Shown piece after piece: positions 17,051-25,042 of a stretch of DNA of 25,510 nt (positions within the stretch are counted from its first letter, which is position 1; the number at the start of each line of letters is the position of its first letter). Source of the stretch: an uncultured Bryobacterales bacterium (GTDB lineage Bacteria; Acidobacteriota; Terriglobia; Bryobacterales; Bryobacteraceae); contig CALMAV010000297.1 of the NCBI GenBank assembly GCA_937859895.1, positions 1 through 25,510 of the forward strand, read 5' to 3'. Both the position numbers and the translations under genes were made by a program. The notes below the pieces were generated by a model. It worked only from the letters and a program-made list of their open reading frames with translations, ran no database searches and was not told the DNA's origin.

Positions 17051-18184
17051 GTGTTCCGTCGTTATCTCATTTCCTGCTCTTTGCTTTGTTTATGGCTCGG
17101 ACTGGCTGCCGCACAGGAGTTGCCCAGCCCCCTCGCTACAGCGCGGCAACTAGCTTCAGCAGGGCATCGCAGGGAGGCTCTGGTGACCCTCGAACAGTAC
17201 CTGTCTTCCTCACCGCAGGATGGGGATGCCCGGCTCTATTACGGAATTGTGCTGTCGTGGGAATCCCACTATGAGGACGCGCGCCGCGAACTGAGGCAAG
17301 TCTTATCGGAACATCCGGATGATGCGGATGCCTTGCTCGCCTTGAGTCGTGTCGAGATCTGGTCGGGACATCGGGATGCAGCGCGCGCGTTGTTGAACAA
17401 ATTACTCCAGAGACAGCCGGCTGATCGAGAAGCCCTGTCCTTATCTAATAGTGTCAATCAATCTGGTTCTGGAAGTAACGAGGCATACAAGTGGCAAGTT
17501 TACGCGGATCAATCTCACGATTGGTTCAGCGGCGGACTAAAACCCTGGAACGAATACACTCTTAGTCTTAAAGCGCCAACTCGGTTCGGTAGTGTCATTC
17601 TGCACAGTTCAGAAGCTCAACGATTCACTCTACATAGCGAACAGACGGACATCGAGTTTTACCCGCACTTAAGAAAGGGTCTATACGCCTATGTTGATGG
17701 AGGGTTCTCGAACAATGGGGCGCTCTACCCGCGTGCGCGCCTTGGCTTTGAGCTCTTCCAGTCGCTTGGCCATGGTTATGAGATCTCGGCCGGCTTTCGA
17801 CGTCTCCTGTTTGCAGATCCAGTGACGGTTTATACCGCTTCTCTGACCAAGTACTATCACCGTTGGCAATTTGTAGGTCGTACGTACCTGACGCCTGGTG
17901 TTGCTGGAAGCTCTGCCTCCTTGCAGGTGGTGGGCAAACGCTACTTCGGTCACTTCAATGATTTCTGGGCAGTTCGCTTCAGTCAGGGCTCCAGTCCTAG
18001 TGAAGTCCGCACCATCGAAAACGTTCAGATTTTACAATCGACAACACTCGGCGGAGATCTCAATAAAACGCTCGGCTCGCGCTGGACGGCTGGACTTCAC
18101 GCCTCCTTCGGGCGAGAGGATCGGCTTTTTAGCGGGACGGTCAGCCATACCAGTACGGACGCTTACCTTGCCTGGGCATTCTGA
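17051..18184 (+). CDS. YaiO-family outer-membrane beta-barrel protein with N-terminal TPRs
   Basis: 377 aa from GTG 17051; a textbook signal peptide follows (MFRRYLISCSLLCLWLGLAA, cut near AQ). Residues 24-140 are TPR-like helices (ARQLASAGHRREALVTLEQY, then ARRELRQVLSEHPDDADALL and ARALLNKLLQRQPADREALS). Residues 145-377 are alternating beta strands ending in a terminal aromatic (AYLAWAF), as in outer-membrane barrels. The YGIVLSWESHYEDARRE start and the WQFVGRTYLTPG, GKRYFG segments match the YaiO outer-membrane family I recall, found with exopolysaccharide genes. It would form the export or anchoring pore. No clear SD; first gene of the plus-strand series, 8 bp before the TPR gene. Confidence 0.85.
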   Translation: MFRRYLISCSLLCLWLGLAAAQELPSPLATARQLASAGHRREALVTLEQYLSSSPQDGDARLYYGIVLSWESHYEDARRELRQVLSEHPDDADALLALSRVEIWSGHRDAARALLNKLLQRQPADREALSLSNSVNQSGSGSNEAYKWQVYADQSHDWFSGGLKPWNEYTLSLKAPTRFGSVILHSSEAQRFTLHSEQTDIEFYPHLRKGLYAYVDGGFSNNGALYPRARLGFELFQSLGHGYEISAGFRRLLFADPVTVYTASLTKYYHRWQFVGRTYLTPGVAGSSASLQVVGKRYFGHFNDFWAVRFSQGSSPSEVRTIENVQILQSTTLGGDLNKTLGSRWTAGLHASFGREDRLFSGTVSHTSTDAYLAWAF

Positions 18185-18192
18185 ACCAAGCT

Positions 18193-18951
18193 ATGAGAAC
18201 TCTCCTGACCCTGGCCGTCCTGATGCTCTATGGTGCTTCCTTTCGGCAACCAAGGGAGGCGTTCTCGATTTCTGCCGGTCTTCCCCTCCAAAGCGATCTT
18301 GCCCTTCGACTCCAAGCTGAACAGGCGCATCAAGTTGGACACTTTCGAGAGGAAGCGGAATTCTGGAAGCAATTTCAGGACCGGGCGCCCCTTCCCGAAG
18401 AGGCTTGTCCCGCCATTGGCCTAGCGTATGAACGTGCTCGTGAACCGCGTCGAGCTCTTGCAGCTTATGAACGTTGCCTATCGCTCAACCCAGATGACGT
18501 AGATAGCTTGGTCGCCTACGCTCACCTGCTCGAAATGCAATCGGACCTGCCAAGAGCCTCCGAACTGTACGGGCAAGGGTTGAAAAAGTTCCCGGATAAC
18601 CCTGATGTGCTTATCGGTTTGGCGCGAATACAGTTGCGACAGGATCATGTCGCCGATGCAAGTAAAGCTGCCAAGCAAGTGCTGCTTCGCTCCCCGCAGA
18701 ATAGCGATGCTTTGCTCGTTGCTGGGATCGCGGCTTGGCGTCAATCCCAATTAGAGGAAGCAAAGCAATACCTTCAACGGGGGGCCGCTTTGCACAACAA
18801 AGATTCAGAGTTTCACTCGTTTTTGGGCCGGATTGCTGAAGCCGAGCAACATCCTAAGGAAGCTTTAGAAGAATACACCGAGGCTCTATCGATTAACCCG
18901 AACGCAGAAGGAATCGCCGAGCTAAGAAAGCGGCTTTTAAAGGTCCCATGA
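18193..18951 (+). CDS. Periplasmic TPR protein
   Basis: 252 aa, ATG start 8 bp after the YaiO-type stop. A hydrophobic N-terminus (LLTLAVLMLYGASF) probably directs export. Residues 38-250 are built of 34-residue TPR units: GLAYERAREPRRALAAYERC, LSLNPDDVDSLVAYAHLLEM, GLKKFPDNPDVLIGLARIQL, VLLRSPQNSDALLVAGIAAW and ALSINPNAEGIAELRKRL show the repeated Ala/Gly/Tyr and Pro-Asp-x pattern. Such scaffolds in polysaccharide export (as in PgaA or AlgK) bridge synthase and outer-membrane pore. Its stop overlaps the next ATG by four bases (ATGA), so it is coupled with the sulfatase-like enzyme. Confidence 0.8.
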   Translation: MRTLLTLAVLMLYGASFRQPREAFSISAGLPLQSDLALRLQAEQAHQVGHFREEAEFWKQFQDRAPLPEEACPAIGLAYERAREPRRALAAYERCLSLNPDDVDSLVAYAHLLEMQSDLPRASELYGQGLKKFPDNPDVLIGLARIQLRQDHVADASKAAKQVLLRSPQNSDALLVAGIAAWRQSQLEEAKQYLQRGAALHNKDSEFHSFLGRIAEAEQHPKEALEEYTEALSINPNAEGIAELRKRLLKVP

Positions 18952-21059
18952 TTAGGATCTTGCTCTTCGCATTCTTCTTACTCACCTCAGTTCTGGCTCT
19001 GCTCGCCTACCTTCCATTTACCTTTCGGAACTTATATCAGGCGGACTTATATCCCGCGCTTGGCTTGTTCCTGCACTGGAATCCCTTCCTCCGCTGGCTT
19101 CCCAACAGCCCAATCGCGCTGGTCGTCGCCTGTATGCTGCTTGTGCCGCTACTCCTCGAGAGTGGTTGGCGTTTACGGGGACAGTCTTGCGAGCTGGAGA
19201 GCACGCGTCTGTTCACGGCAGCTTGGGTCACGGCTACGCTGGTCGGTGGAGCGCACGCCCTGAACGCCTGGTTTTTTGCTGGTACGGGCAGTTTCGCAAC
19301 TCTTCCCTTACACTTCACGGTTTGCTCGGCGGTCTTTTTATGTCTCGACCTCGCTTCCGTCCTGCTTTCAAATTGGGCTCGGTCAAAGGTAAGCTCCCTC
19401 CTGCTGGGATTACTTCTCACAGGGATTCTCGCAATTGGGTTAGTCGCCATTTTTCGAAATCTCCCCTTTGAGGGTGCGGGTGCCCGGGTGTACTGCTGCT
19501 TATTGGCCTCGGCAGTTCTTGGCTTCGGTTCTCTGTTTTCCGCACTGCCTCCGCGTATCTCAATTGTTGTCCTGGTCATCCTTTGCAGCGTCCTTCCCGC
19601 AAAGCTTCAGCCACTCGACTGGAACGGCATGCTGCAACAGACCGTCGCACTGATCTCGCTTGGAGGCGTGTTTTTCCTGAGCTATCGACTTTCGAAAAGT
19701 AAGCCGACTGGGAACCGCCGGATCGTGTGGCAACTCACCCTGACTGTTCTAGCAATGAGTGTCTGGAGAATCATTCCTCCCGCGTCGGCCGCCTACCGCG
19801 GCATCGATCCGTCCTATCGTCTTTTATCTGCAATTGCGGAACGTTCCTCCCAAGATCCTGAGCTTCTCGCATTCCTTTGGGCCAACACAAATCTGCCCCA
19901 CTCTTCGCGTGTCTCACCGGTTCCGGTCGATTTAGTAGCCAAGTTCAAAACCAACCCCCATCCTCCTCACATTTTCGTTTTAGTGGTGGACAGTTTGCGG
20001 AAAGACTACCTTTCCCCTTATAACTCTCAGGTTCACTTCACGCCCGAGATCGAACGCTTCGCCCGTGACTCAATCCCGTTCGATCATGCTTACACCCGGT
20101 ACGGAGGCACGGGGCTTTCGGTTCCATCCCTTTGGACCGGAGGACTGGTGCTGCACAAGCAATATGTTCTGCCGTACGGTCCCATGAATACGCTTCTGAA
20201 GCTGATCAAAGCTGAACGCTACCACAGCCTGATTAGCTTCGACAGCATTCTTCGGACGATCATCGAGCGCGACGCGTCCATGACTGCTCTCGATGCTAGC
20301 CGTCCCAATATGAACTATCGCTGTTGCACCTCGCTTGAAGAAGTGGTTGCACACCTCGAGGACGAAACAGGGCCTCTCTTTGTCTACACACAGCCGCAAG
20401 ATCTTCACATCTCTGTTCTTCAGCGGGAAAAAGCGACGGTCCTAGATAAGGCAAACTATAAGGGATTTTACGCTCCGTATGCCTCACGAGTGCGTCGCCT
20501 CGATGAGTGCTTCGGCCGATTTCTTCAAACGCTTCGGGAGAAAGGCCTTTATGATCAATCGATCATAATCCTTACCTCGGACCACGGCGATATGCTTGGC
20601 GAAGAGGGCCAGTGGGGCCATGCTTACGCCCTCTCGCCCCAGGTGCTCGAAGTGCCCCTGCTGGTTCATCTGCCGTCCCGCTTGGCTCAGAAGTCGGTCG
20701 ATCCGCACCGTTTAGCGTTTCTGACAGATGTCACTCCCTCTCTGTATCATCTTTTGGGACAGGAACGCCTGATAGAAACCGGCCTGCTCGGCCACTCTCT
20801 CTTTGGAGATTCCGCATCGAAGGAGGAAGACGCTTACCTCATGGCTGCCAGCTATGCACCAGTGTACGGAGTATTGCGAGATCACGGGCGAAGCCTGTTT
20901 GTTCTGAATGCTGTAAATAGATCTGTTGAACGCTACGGAAGTACTCGAGGGGACGAGCAGGAGGAGCAATTTATCCGGCAACAAATCCAGGAAATCGGAA
21001 GGTTCTATGGTTGGCCTCCTTCCCTTTCTTCGCCCATCCCTATGAAAGCAGCAAGATAA
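18948..21059 (+). CDS. Membrane-anchored sulfatase-like / alkaline-phosphatase-superfamily enzyme
   Basis: 703 aa. Residues 1-275 hold about seven membrane helices; residues 335-690 are a periplasmic AlkP-superfamily domain. Metal-site residues can be placed: D348 in FVLVVDSLRKDYLSPY, D545-H546 in IILTSDHGDMLGEEGQWGH and H558. The nucleophile region reads YGGTGLSVPSLWTG, with T388 and S391 as candidates. It resembles the sulfatase C/S-x-P-S-R box with Ser for Cys and Leu for Arg, so formylglycine-type sulfatase chemistry is unlikely from the usual box. The build (membrane domain plus AlkP domain) is like LtaS/EptA-type phosphoglycerol or phosphoethanolamine transferases; modification of the nascent polysaccharide is an inference. 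It overlaps the TPR gene (ATGA) and is followed 38 bp later by a receiver gene. Confidence 0.8.
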   Translation: MIRILLFAFFLLTSVLALLAYLPFTFRNLYQADLYPALGLFLHWNPFLRWLPNSPIALVVACMLLVPLLLESGWRLRGQSCELESTRLFTAAWVTATLVGGAHALNAWFFAGTGSFATLPLHFTVCSAVFLCLDLASVLLSNWARSKVSSLLLGLLLTGILAIGLVAIFRNLPFEGAGARVYCCLLASAVLGFGSLFSALPPRISIVVLVILCSVLPAKLQPLDWNGMLQQTVALISLGGVFFLSYRLSKSKPTGNRRIVWQLTLTVLAMSVWRIIPPASAAYRGIDPSYRLLSAIAERSSQDPELLAFLWANTNLPHSSRVSPVPVDLVAKFKTNPHPPHIFVLVVDSLRKDYLSPYNSQVHFTPEIERFARDSIPFDHAYTRYGGTGLSVPSLWTGGLVLHKQYVLPYGPMNTLLKLIKAERYHSLISFDSILRTIIERDASMTALDASRPNMNYRCCTSLEEVVAHLEDETGPLFVYTQPQDLHISVLQREKATVLDKANYKGFYAPYASRVRRLDECFGRFLQTLREKGLYDQSIIILTSDHGDMLGEEGQWGHAYALSPQVLEVPLLVHLPSRLAQKSVDPHRLAFLTDVTPSLYHLLGQERLIETGLLGHSLFGDSASKEEDAYLMAASYAPVYGVLRDHGRSLFVLNAVNRSVERYGSTRGDEQEEQFIRQQIQEIGRFYGWPPSLSSPIPMKAAR

Positions 21060-21097
21060 ATGAACCGCAAAGCCACTACGAAGTGGGAGAAAAGACG

Positions 21098-21880
21098 ATG
21101 AGCACAGAAATGTTGTCCGGCAAGCGCGTGGCCCTTCTTGGCTTTGATGAGGCGGAAACAACACTTCTTTCCCAAAGTTTGGCTCCAGCCGAGGTTTTCA
21201 TACGCTCCTTCTCCGCAGTGGAGACTCTCCCTTCTTCACCGGTTCTGAAGCAGTACGAATTGATCTTAGTCGCAGTCCGATCTACCGAGGGCACTCCATG
21301 GAACGACCCGGCAACCTTCCCGTATGCAGTTGAACGCTGTATAGCCGTTGGGGCGCCTCGCGACCTGCTTCCGTTCGCGGTTCAAAGCAAAACTTCGTAC
21401 CGCCACTTCTGTGGTTGGCCTGCGACGTCCGACGAGATCCTCTTTCGCTGTATTTGTGCTCTCCATACGGTTTCTTGCTCTTCGGCCACCCTAAGCGCGA
21501 CGAGCTCGACGGTCGTGCTGGCAGACGATGATTCTTCAATTACGGCACTACTACGACTCACGCTGAAGCGAAACGGCCTGCATTGTGAAATTGCTACAAC
21601 AGGGGGTGAAGCCCTGGCTCTGATTCGACGGGTAAAGCCATGCGCGGCTGTACTCGACATTAATATGCCGGAGATGGATGGATTCGCAATCCTTTCCGAG
21701 ATGCGAAACAGCCCGGATCTCGCCGGCACTCGAGTACTTCTACTTACCGGCTGCGAACAGGAGTCTGACATTGTCCGAGGTTTTACTCTGGGTGCCGACG
21801 ACTACGTCGTTAAGCCTTTTAATCCAATGGAACTGATGGTGCGACTCCGCCGCTTGATTGGGGCGAGTTCTCCGCAGTAG
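21098..21880 (+). CDS. Two-domain receiver protein (degenerate N-terminal half plus canonical REC)
   Basis: 260 aa from ATG 21098, chosen because GGGAGA lies just upstream; the frame is open back to 21011 within the previous gene. Residues 9-125 have a receiver-like start (KRVALLGFDEAETTLLSQSL, then YELILVAVRS) but no acidic triad, so this half is probably a pseudo-receiver or other sensor. Residues 138-258 are a canonical REC: VVLADDDSSI (D142-144), phospho-acceptor D187 in VLDINMPEMDGF, T in LLLTG and K239 in YVVKPF. There is no DNA-binding or output domain, so it works by protein contact. Located between the sulfatase-like gene and the HEAT/GT2 genes, it could relay phosphorylation from the hybrid kinase to the synthesis complex. 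Confidence 0.85.
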   Translation: MSTEMLSGKRVALLGFDEAETTLLSQSLAPAEVFIRSFSAVETLPSSPVLKQYELILVAVRSTEGTPWNDPATFPYAVERCIAVGAPRDLLPFAVQSKTSYRHFCGWPATSDEILFRCICALHTVSCSSATLSATSSTVVLADDDSSITALLRLTLKRNGLHCEIATTGGEALALIRRVKPCAAVLDINMPEMDGFAILSEMRNSPDLAGTRVLLLTGCEQESDIVRGFTLGADDYVVKPFNPMELMVRLRRLIGASSPQ

Positions 21881-21893
21881 CGGAACTGCGGAG
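21870..21893 (+). promoter_or_regulatory. Hairpin across the receiver stop and HEAT-gene start
   Basis: CTCCGCAGT (21870-21878) pairs perfectly with ACTGCGGAG (21885-21893) around AGCGGA. The hairpin contains the receiver stop codon TAG (21878-21880), and its last base is the first base of the GTG start of the next gene. There is no U-tract, so it is not an intrinsic terminator; it could instead hide the ribosome site and couple translation of the HEAT gene to the receiver. Confidence 0.5.
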
Positions 21894-23056
21894 TGACTAA
21901 ACGAAATACGATAGAGGTGTACGCGAAGGCGTTCTCTGTCTGTTTGGCAACGTTTCTCGTCACGGAACTTGTAGAGGGCCGGACCTCTCGCGTGCAAGCA
22001 TTCCCGTTGCGTTGGGCTTACGCTTTTACTGCGGTGCAAGGAGTCACCATGCTTTTCATGGGGTTGTACCTCGTGATTCAGCGCGGTTTCGCTCAGTGGC
22101 GAGAGGCTCGTTATGACCGGATCCGCCCCGCAGTCCGCGAGCAAGTATTGTCGATGGCGTTCGAAGGGGCAGCCGGGACTGATCGTCTCTTAGACAATCG
22201 CCAGAGCAGGCGTGTGCTCGAAGAAAGCGTAATCGCCGCCCTCTCCACTCTGAAAAGCACAGGACGGGACCGAATCGGCCGCTTTGCGATGGAGCAGGGG
22301 TTTGCCACTGCATGGCTAAAATCCTTTTCCTCGCGCTCCAGCCGTGTACGTCGGCGCGCCATCTCCCTTTTAGGTCTAATTTCGCCTGTCGCTGGAGCCA
22401 CCGTGCTCCCGATCGCGCTACATGATCGAGACTTGGCGGTGAGAACCGAAGCCTGTCGTGCTCTGCTGATTTTTGGCGAACGGGCAGGTGTGGACCAAGT
22501 CTTTCGGCTGGCCGTGCGGGAATCATTACTCACCCGTGCTTTGCTTACCGATGACTTGCGCCCGTTTGCTGCCATTCTTCTGGCTGATACAGTGCCAACG
22601 TTACTTCAGACAGGGTCTTTCGAAGAGATCCGGAACTGTTTTCAGATCCTCACCAGTTGGAATCGCGCTCTCCCTCAACTCGATCTCGGGCCCTGGCTAG
22701 CCGACACTGATACTCGATGGACGCGAGAACTTCTTGCTCTGATACCCTTTGTTGCCATTGAGAGCGAAGGGGAAGAATTTCTCCATGTTGCGCTGCACAG
22801 CACGGATCGAGCCATCCAGTGTGCGGCACTGCAAACCGTTGGACAAGTAGGATCTGCAGCTTTTCTACCCTCTCTCCAGTTGCTGCTGGGCGATGACAAA
22901 CTACTCTCCTGGCATGCGGCCCAAGCAATTGCTCACTGCGGTGCAGAAGGCAAGTCTCTTCTCGAGCATACGGTAACCACAGGAAGCCGAGCAGGAGCCG
23001 GGGTAGCGTTAGAAGCCCTCGAACGCCTGAGCATGGGAACACTGGGGTTCTCATGA
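21893..23056 (+). CDS. Membrane-anchored HEAT-repeat protein
   Basis: 387 aa from GTG 21893. The N-terminus has two hydrophobic segments (about 12-27 and 43-64, AFTAVQGVTMLFMGLYLVIQ), then a basic turn. Residues 80-380 are helical pairs of the HEAT type, with typical lines such as SSRVRRRAISLLGLISPVAG, RDLAVRTEACRALLIFGERA, TDRAIQCAALQTVGQVGSAA and LLSWHAAQAIAHCGAEGKSL. HEAT scaffolds bind other proteins; placed directly before the glycosyltransferase and overlapping it (ATGA at 23053), it is probably a partner or regulator of the synthase. The start sits at the edge of a hairpin. No enzymatic motif is seen. Confidence 0.8.
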   Translation: MTKRNTIEVYAKAFSVCLATFLVTELVEGRTSRVQAFPLRWAYAFTAVQGVTMLFMGLYLVIQRGFAQWREARYDRIRPAVREQVLSMAFEGAAGTDRLLDNRQSRRVLEESVIAALSTLKSTGRDRIGRFAMEQGFATAWLKSFSSRSSRVRRRAISLLGLISPVAGATVLPIALHDRDLAVRTEACRALLIFGERAGVDQVFRLAVRESLLTRALLTDDLRPFAAILLADTVPTLLQTGSFEEIRNCFQILTSWNRALPQLDLGPWLADTDTRWTRELLALIPFVAIESEGEEFLHVALHSTDRAIQCAALQTVGQVGSAAFLPSLQLLLGDDKLLSWHAAQAIAHCGAEGKSLLEHTVTTGSRAGAGVALEALERLSMGTLGFS

Positions 23057-24471
23057 GCTGGGTGAGTACGGTCTTTCATGATGTGGAGGATCTGCTGATC
23101 GTCTACGTTCTTGCCATCAACACCGTGTACTTCCTCCTCATGCTAATCGGCTATTTCGCTCTGCGGAAGAACCACCATCAATTTACGCCCAAGGAGTTAG
23201 ACCTTCTACTGAAATCACCTCTTGTGCCGAGTGTGTCGGTTCTCACGCCGGCTTACTGCGAGAGCGCCACCATTGCTGAGAGCGTTCGGTCAATGCTACG
23301 GCTGCGACATCCGAAGCTTGAAGTCATTGTCATCAACGACGGCTCCTCTGACGACACTCTGGCGGTTCTTATCAAGGAATTCCGTCTTTACCGATCCAGT
23401 CGTGTACCGATGGGAGAGATAACCACGTCCGCTGTGCGTGCCGTGTATGAGTCGCAGGACTCGGTTCCTCTAATTGTGATCGATAAGGCGAACGGAGGAA
23501 AAGCAGACGCCCTCAACTGCGGCATCAATTACGCCCGCCATGACTTGTTTGCGGCTCTCGACGCTGACTCCATCATTGAGCGCGACGCTTTGCTGCAAAT
23601 CTCACGCCCATTTTTGGAGCGGCCTGAAGAGACGGTCGCCGTCGGGGGCATCGTTCGCGTGGCGAACGGCTGCACTGTCGAACATGGTTCCATCACTCAA
23701 ATACGGGTGCCCAACAAATGGCTGGCGCAGTTTCAGGTGATTGAATATTTACGAGCGTTCCTGGGCGGCCGCGTGGCCTTCAGTCATGCAAACGCGCTTC
23801 TCATTATCTCGGGCGCTTTCGGACTGTTCCGGCGTGAAGCAGTAGTTGCCCTCGGCGGGTATCGGACGGATACGGTTGGGGAAGACATGGAACTGGTGAT
23901 TCGGCTTCACCGGACCCGCCGCGAGCAGAACCTGCCGTGCCGCGTGGAGTTCGTAGCAAATCCGGTTTGCTGGACAGAGGTTCCGGAGGATTGGCGCACT
24001 TTACGTCGACAGCGGATGCGATGGCAGCGGGGTTGTCTTGAGTGCCTCTCCCTTCACCGTGATCTCATTGCAAACAGCCGATTTGGGGCTGTTGGCTGGA
24101 TTGGGATGGTTTACGCGTTCGCTTGTGAAGTTTGTGGTCCGGTCATTGAGCTGCTTGGATACCTCACAACAATAGTTGGACTGCTGTTCGGATGGATCAC
24201 GCCGACCCATGCTTTTTTATTTGCCGTAGTTTCCATTCTATTTGGGCTTTTGCTGTCCATTGCTTCGCTCATTCTAGAAGAGCTCACCATGAGAAAGTAT
24301 CCCGACGTGCGCGACATCCTCCGCCTGATACTGGCCGGCTTATTCGAAAATTTCGGGTATCGGCAGATGACCATGATTTGGCGCGTCGAAGCGATCTTTT
24401 CCGCGGTTCTAAAGAAAAAAGCTTCCTGGGGTCGCATGGAGCGGCGCGGATTCAGCAAGGCCGATGCTTGA
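23053..24471 (+). CDS. Processive family 2 glycosyltransferase (BcsA/PgaC-like polysaccharide synthase)
   Basis: 472 aa. One membrane helix near the N-terminus (14-37), then the GT-A domain with all processive-GT2 motifs: DGSSDDT (D96), the acceptor-metal motif DAD (D170, D172), GED (E277-D278, catalytic base) and QRMRW (320-324, the QxxRW product-binding motif). About four helices follow at the C-terminus (340-440). Such enzymes use a nucleotide sugar in the cytoplasm and thread the polymer through the membrane. No PilZ domain is attached, so c-di-GMP control, if any, would need another protein. Start ATG overlaps the HEAT gene stop (ATGA). Which sugar is used cannot be told; the motif set is common to cellulose, poly-GlcNAc and hyaluronan-type synthases. 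Confidence 0.9.
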   Translation: MSWVSTVFHDVEDLLIVYVLAINTVYFLLMLIGYFALRKNHHQFTPKELDLLLKSPLVPSVSVLTPAYCESATIAESVRSMLRLRHPKLEVIVINDGSSDDTLAVLIKEFRLYRSSRVPMGEITTSAVRAVYESQDSVPLIVIDKANGGKADALNCGINYARHDLFAALDADSIIERDALLQISRPFLERPEETVAVGGIVRVANGCTVEHGSITQIRVPNKWLAQFQVIEYLRAFLGGRVAFSHANALLIISGAFGLFRREAVVALGGYRTDTVGEDMELVIRLHRTRREQNLPCRVEFVANPVCWTEVPEDWRTLRRQRMRWQRGCLECLSLHRDLIANSRFGAVGWIGMVYAFACEVCGPVIELLGYLTTIVGLLFGWITPTHAFLFAVVSILFGLLLSIASLILEELTMRKYPDVRDILRLILAGLFENFGYRQMTMIWRVEAIFSAVLKKKASWGRMERRGFSKADA

Positions 24472-24507
24472 TAAAGGCCTTGTCTCCTCTCAACCGGGAG
24501 GAACTCA

Positions 24508-24534
24508 ATGCACCGGAAAAGTCTGGAGTGGTGA
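24508..24534 (+). CDS. Possible 8-codon leader peptide with strong SD
   Basis: GGGAGGA lies at 24497-24503, five bases before ATG 24508, a much better ribosome site than the one in front of the following receiver gene. The frame is MHRKSLEW then TGA, in the same frame as the receiver 46 bases later. It may be a leader peptide or the remains of a longer N-terminus. Sequence evidence is only the SD and the short frame. Confidence 0.3.
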   Translation: MHRKSLEW

Positions 24535-24579
24535 CGTTAAAGCTTTCTCGGTCGTCGCCCGATAGAGATTGAGAAGTCC

Positions 24580-25032
24580 ATGATTTCTTTTTCCCCAAAA
24601 CCCGGTTCGGGCACTCCTTCTGGTCCTTGTGTTGTAATCGCCGATGATGATGAATCTTTTCGGCTTCTTACGGCTACCTTATTAACTCGTTATGGATTTG
24701 TGGTTCAGCAAGCCTCCGAAGGCGCAGAAGCACTTGCCCTTTTGCACCAGGACAGCGCTCTCCTTCTAACCGATATTGTTATGCCAACCACGGAAGGGCT
24801 TCAAACCATTTTCGAAGCACGACGGCGCTATCCGGCCTTGAAAATCCTGGCCATCTCAGGTGTTGATAACGGACATCAATACCTCCAGATTGCTAAACAG
24901 TTTGGTGCAGATGCTGTCCTGAACAAGGCGCAAGCTCCCGAGCGCCTGGTGCCTACGATCTGTGATCTTTTGTCGTTCTGCAATGGGGAAGACCTTGGAG
25001 CGGCCAGCCAAAGGCACTCTTGCGTGAGATAG
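24580..25032 (+). CDS. Single-domain response regulator
   Basis: 150 aa, ATG start with a weak GAGA upstream. One REC domain fills residues 16-135: VVIADDDESF (D22-24), phospho-acceptor D65 in LLLTDIVMPTTEGL, S93 in ILAISG and K116 in VLNKAQAP. The short tail has no output domain, so it acts by phosphotransfer or protein binding, like CheY or Spo0F. It is followed 10 bp later by a free Hpt gene, and the pair would be natural partners in a multistep relay with the hybrid kinase upstream. Confidence 0.85.
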   Translation: MISFSPKPGSGTPSGPCVVIADDDESFRLLTATLLTRYGFVVQQASEGAEALALLHQDSALLLTDIVMPTTEGLQTIFEARRRYPALKILAISGVDNGHQYLQIAKQFGADAVLNKAQAPERLVPTICDLLSFCNGEDLGAASQRHSCVR

Positions 25033-25042
25033 TTCCGAGTTT

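Noticed and set aside
19037..19579. 180-aa minus-strand frame inside the sulfatase-like gene
   Set aside because: Arg/Pro/Ser-rich composition with no motifs, antisense to well-formed membrane helices.
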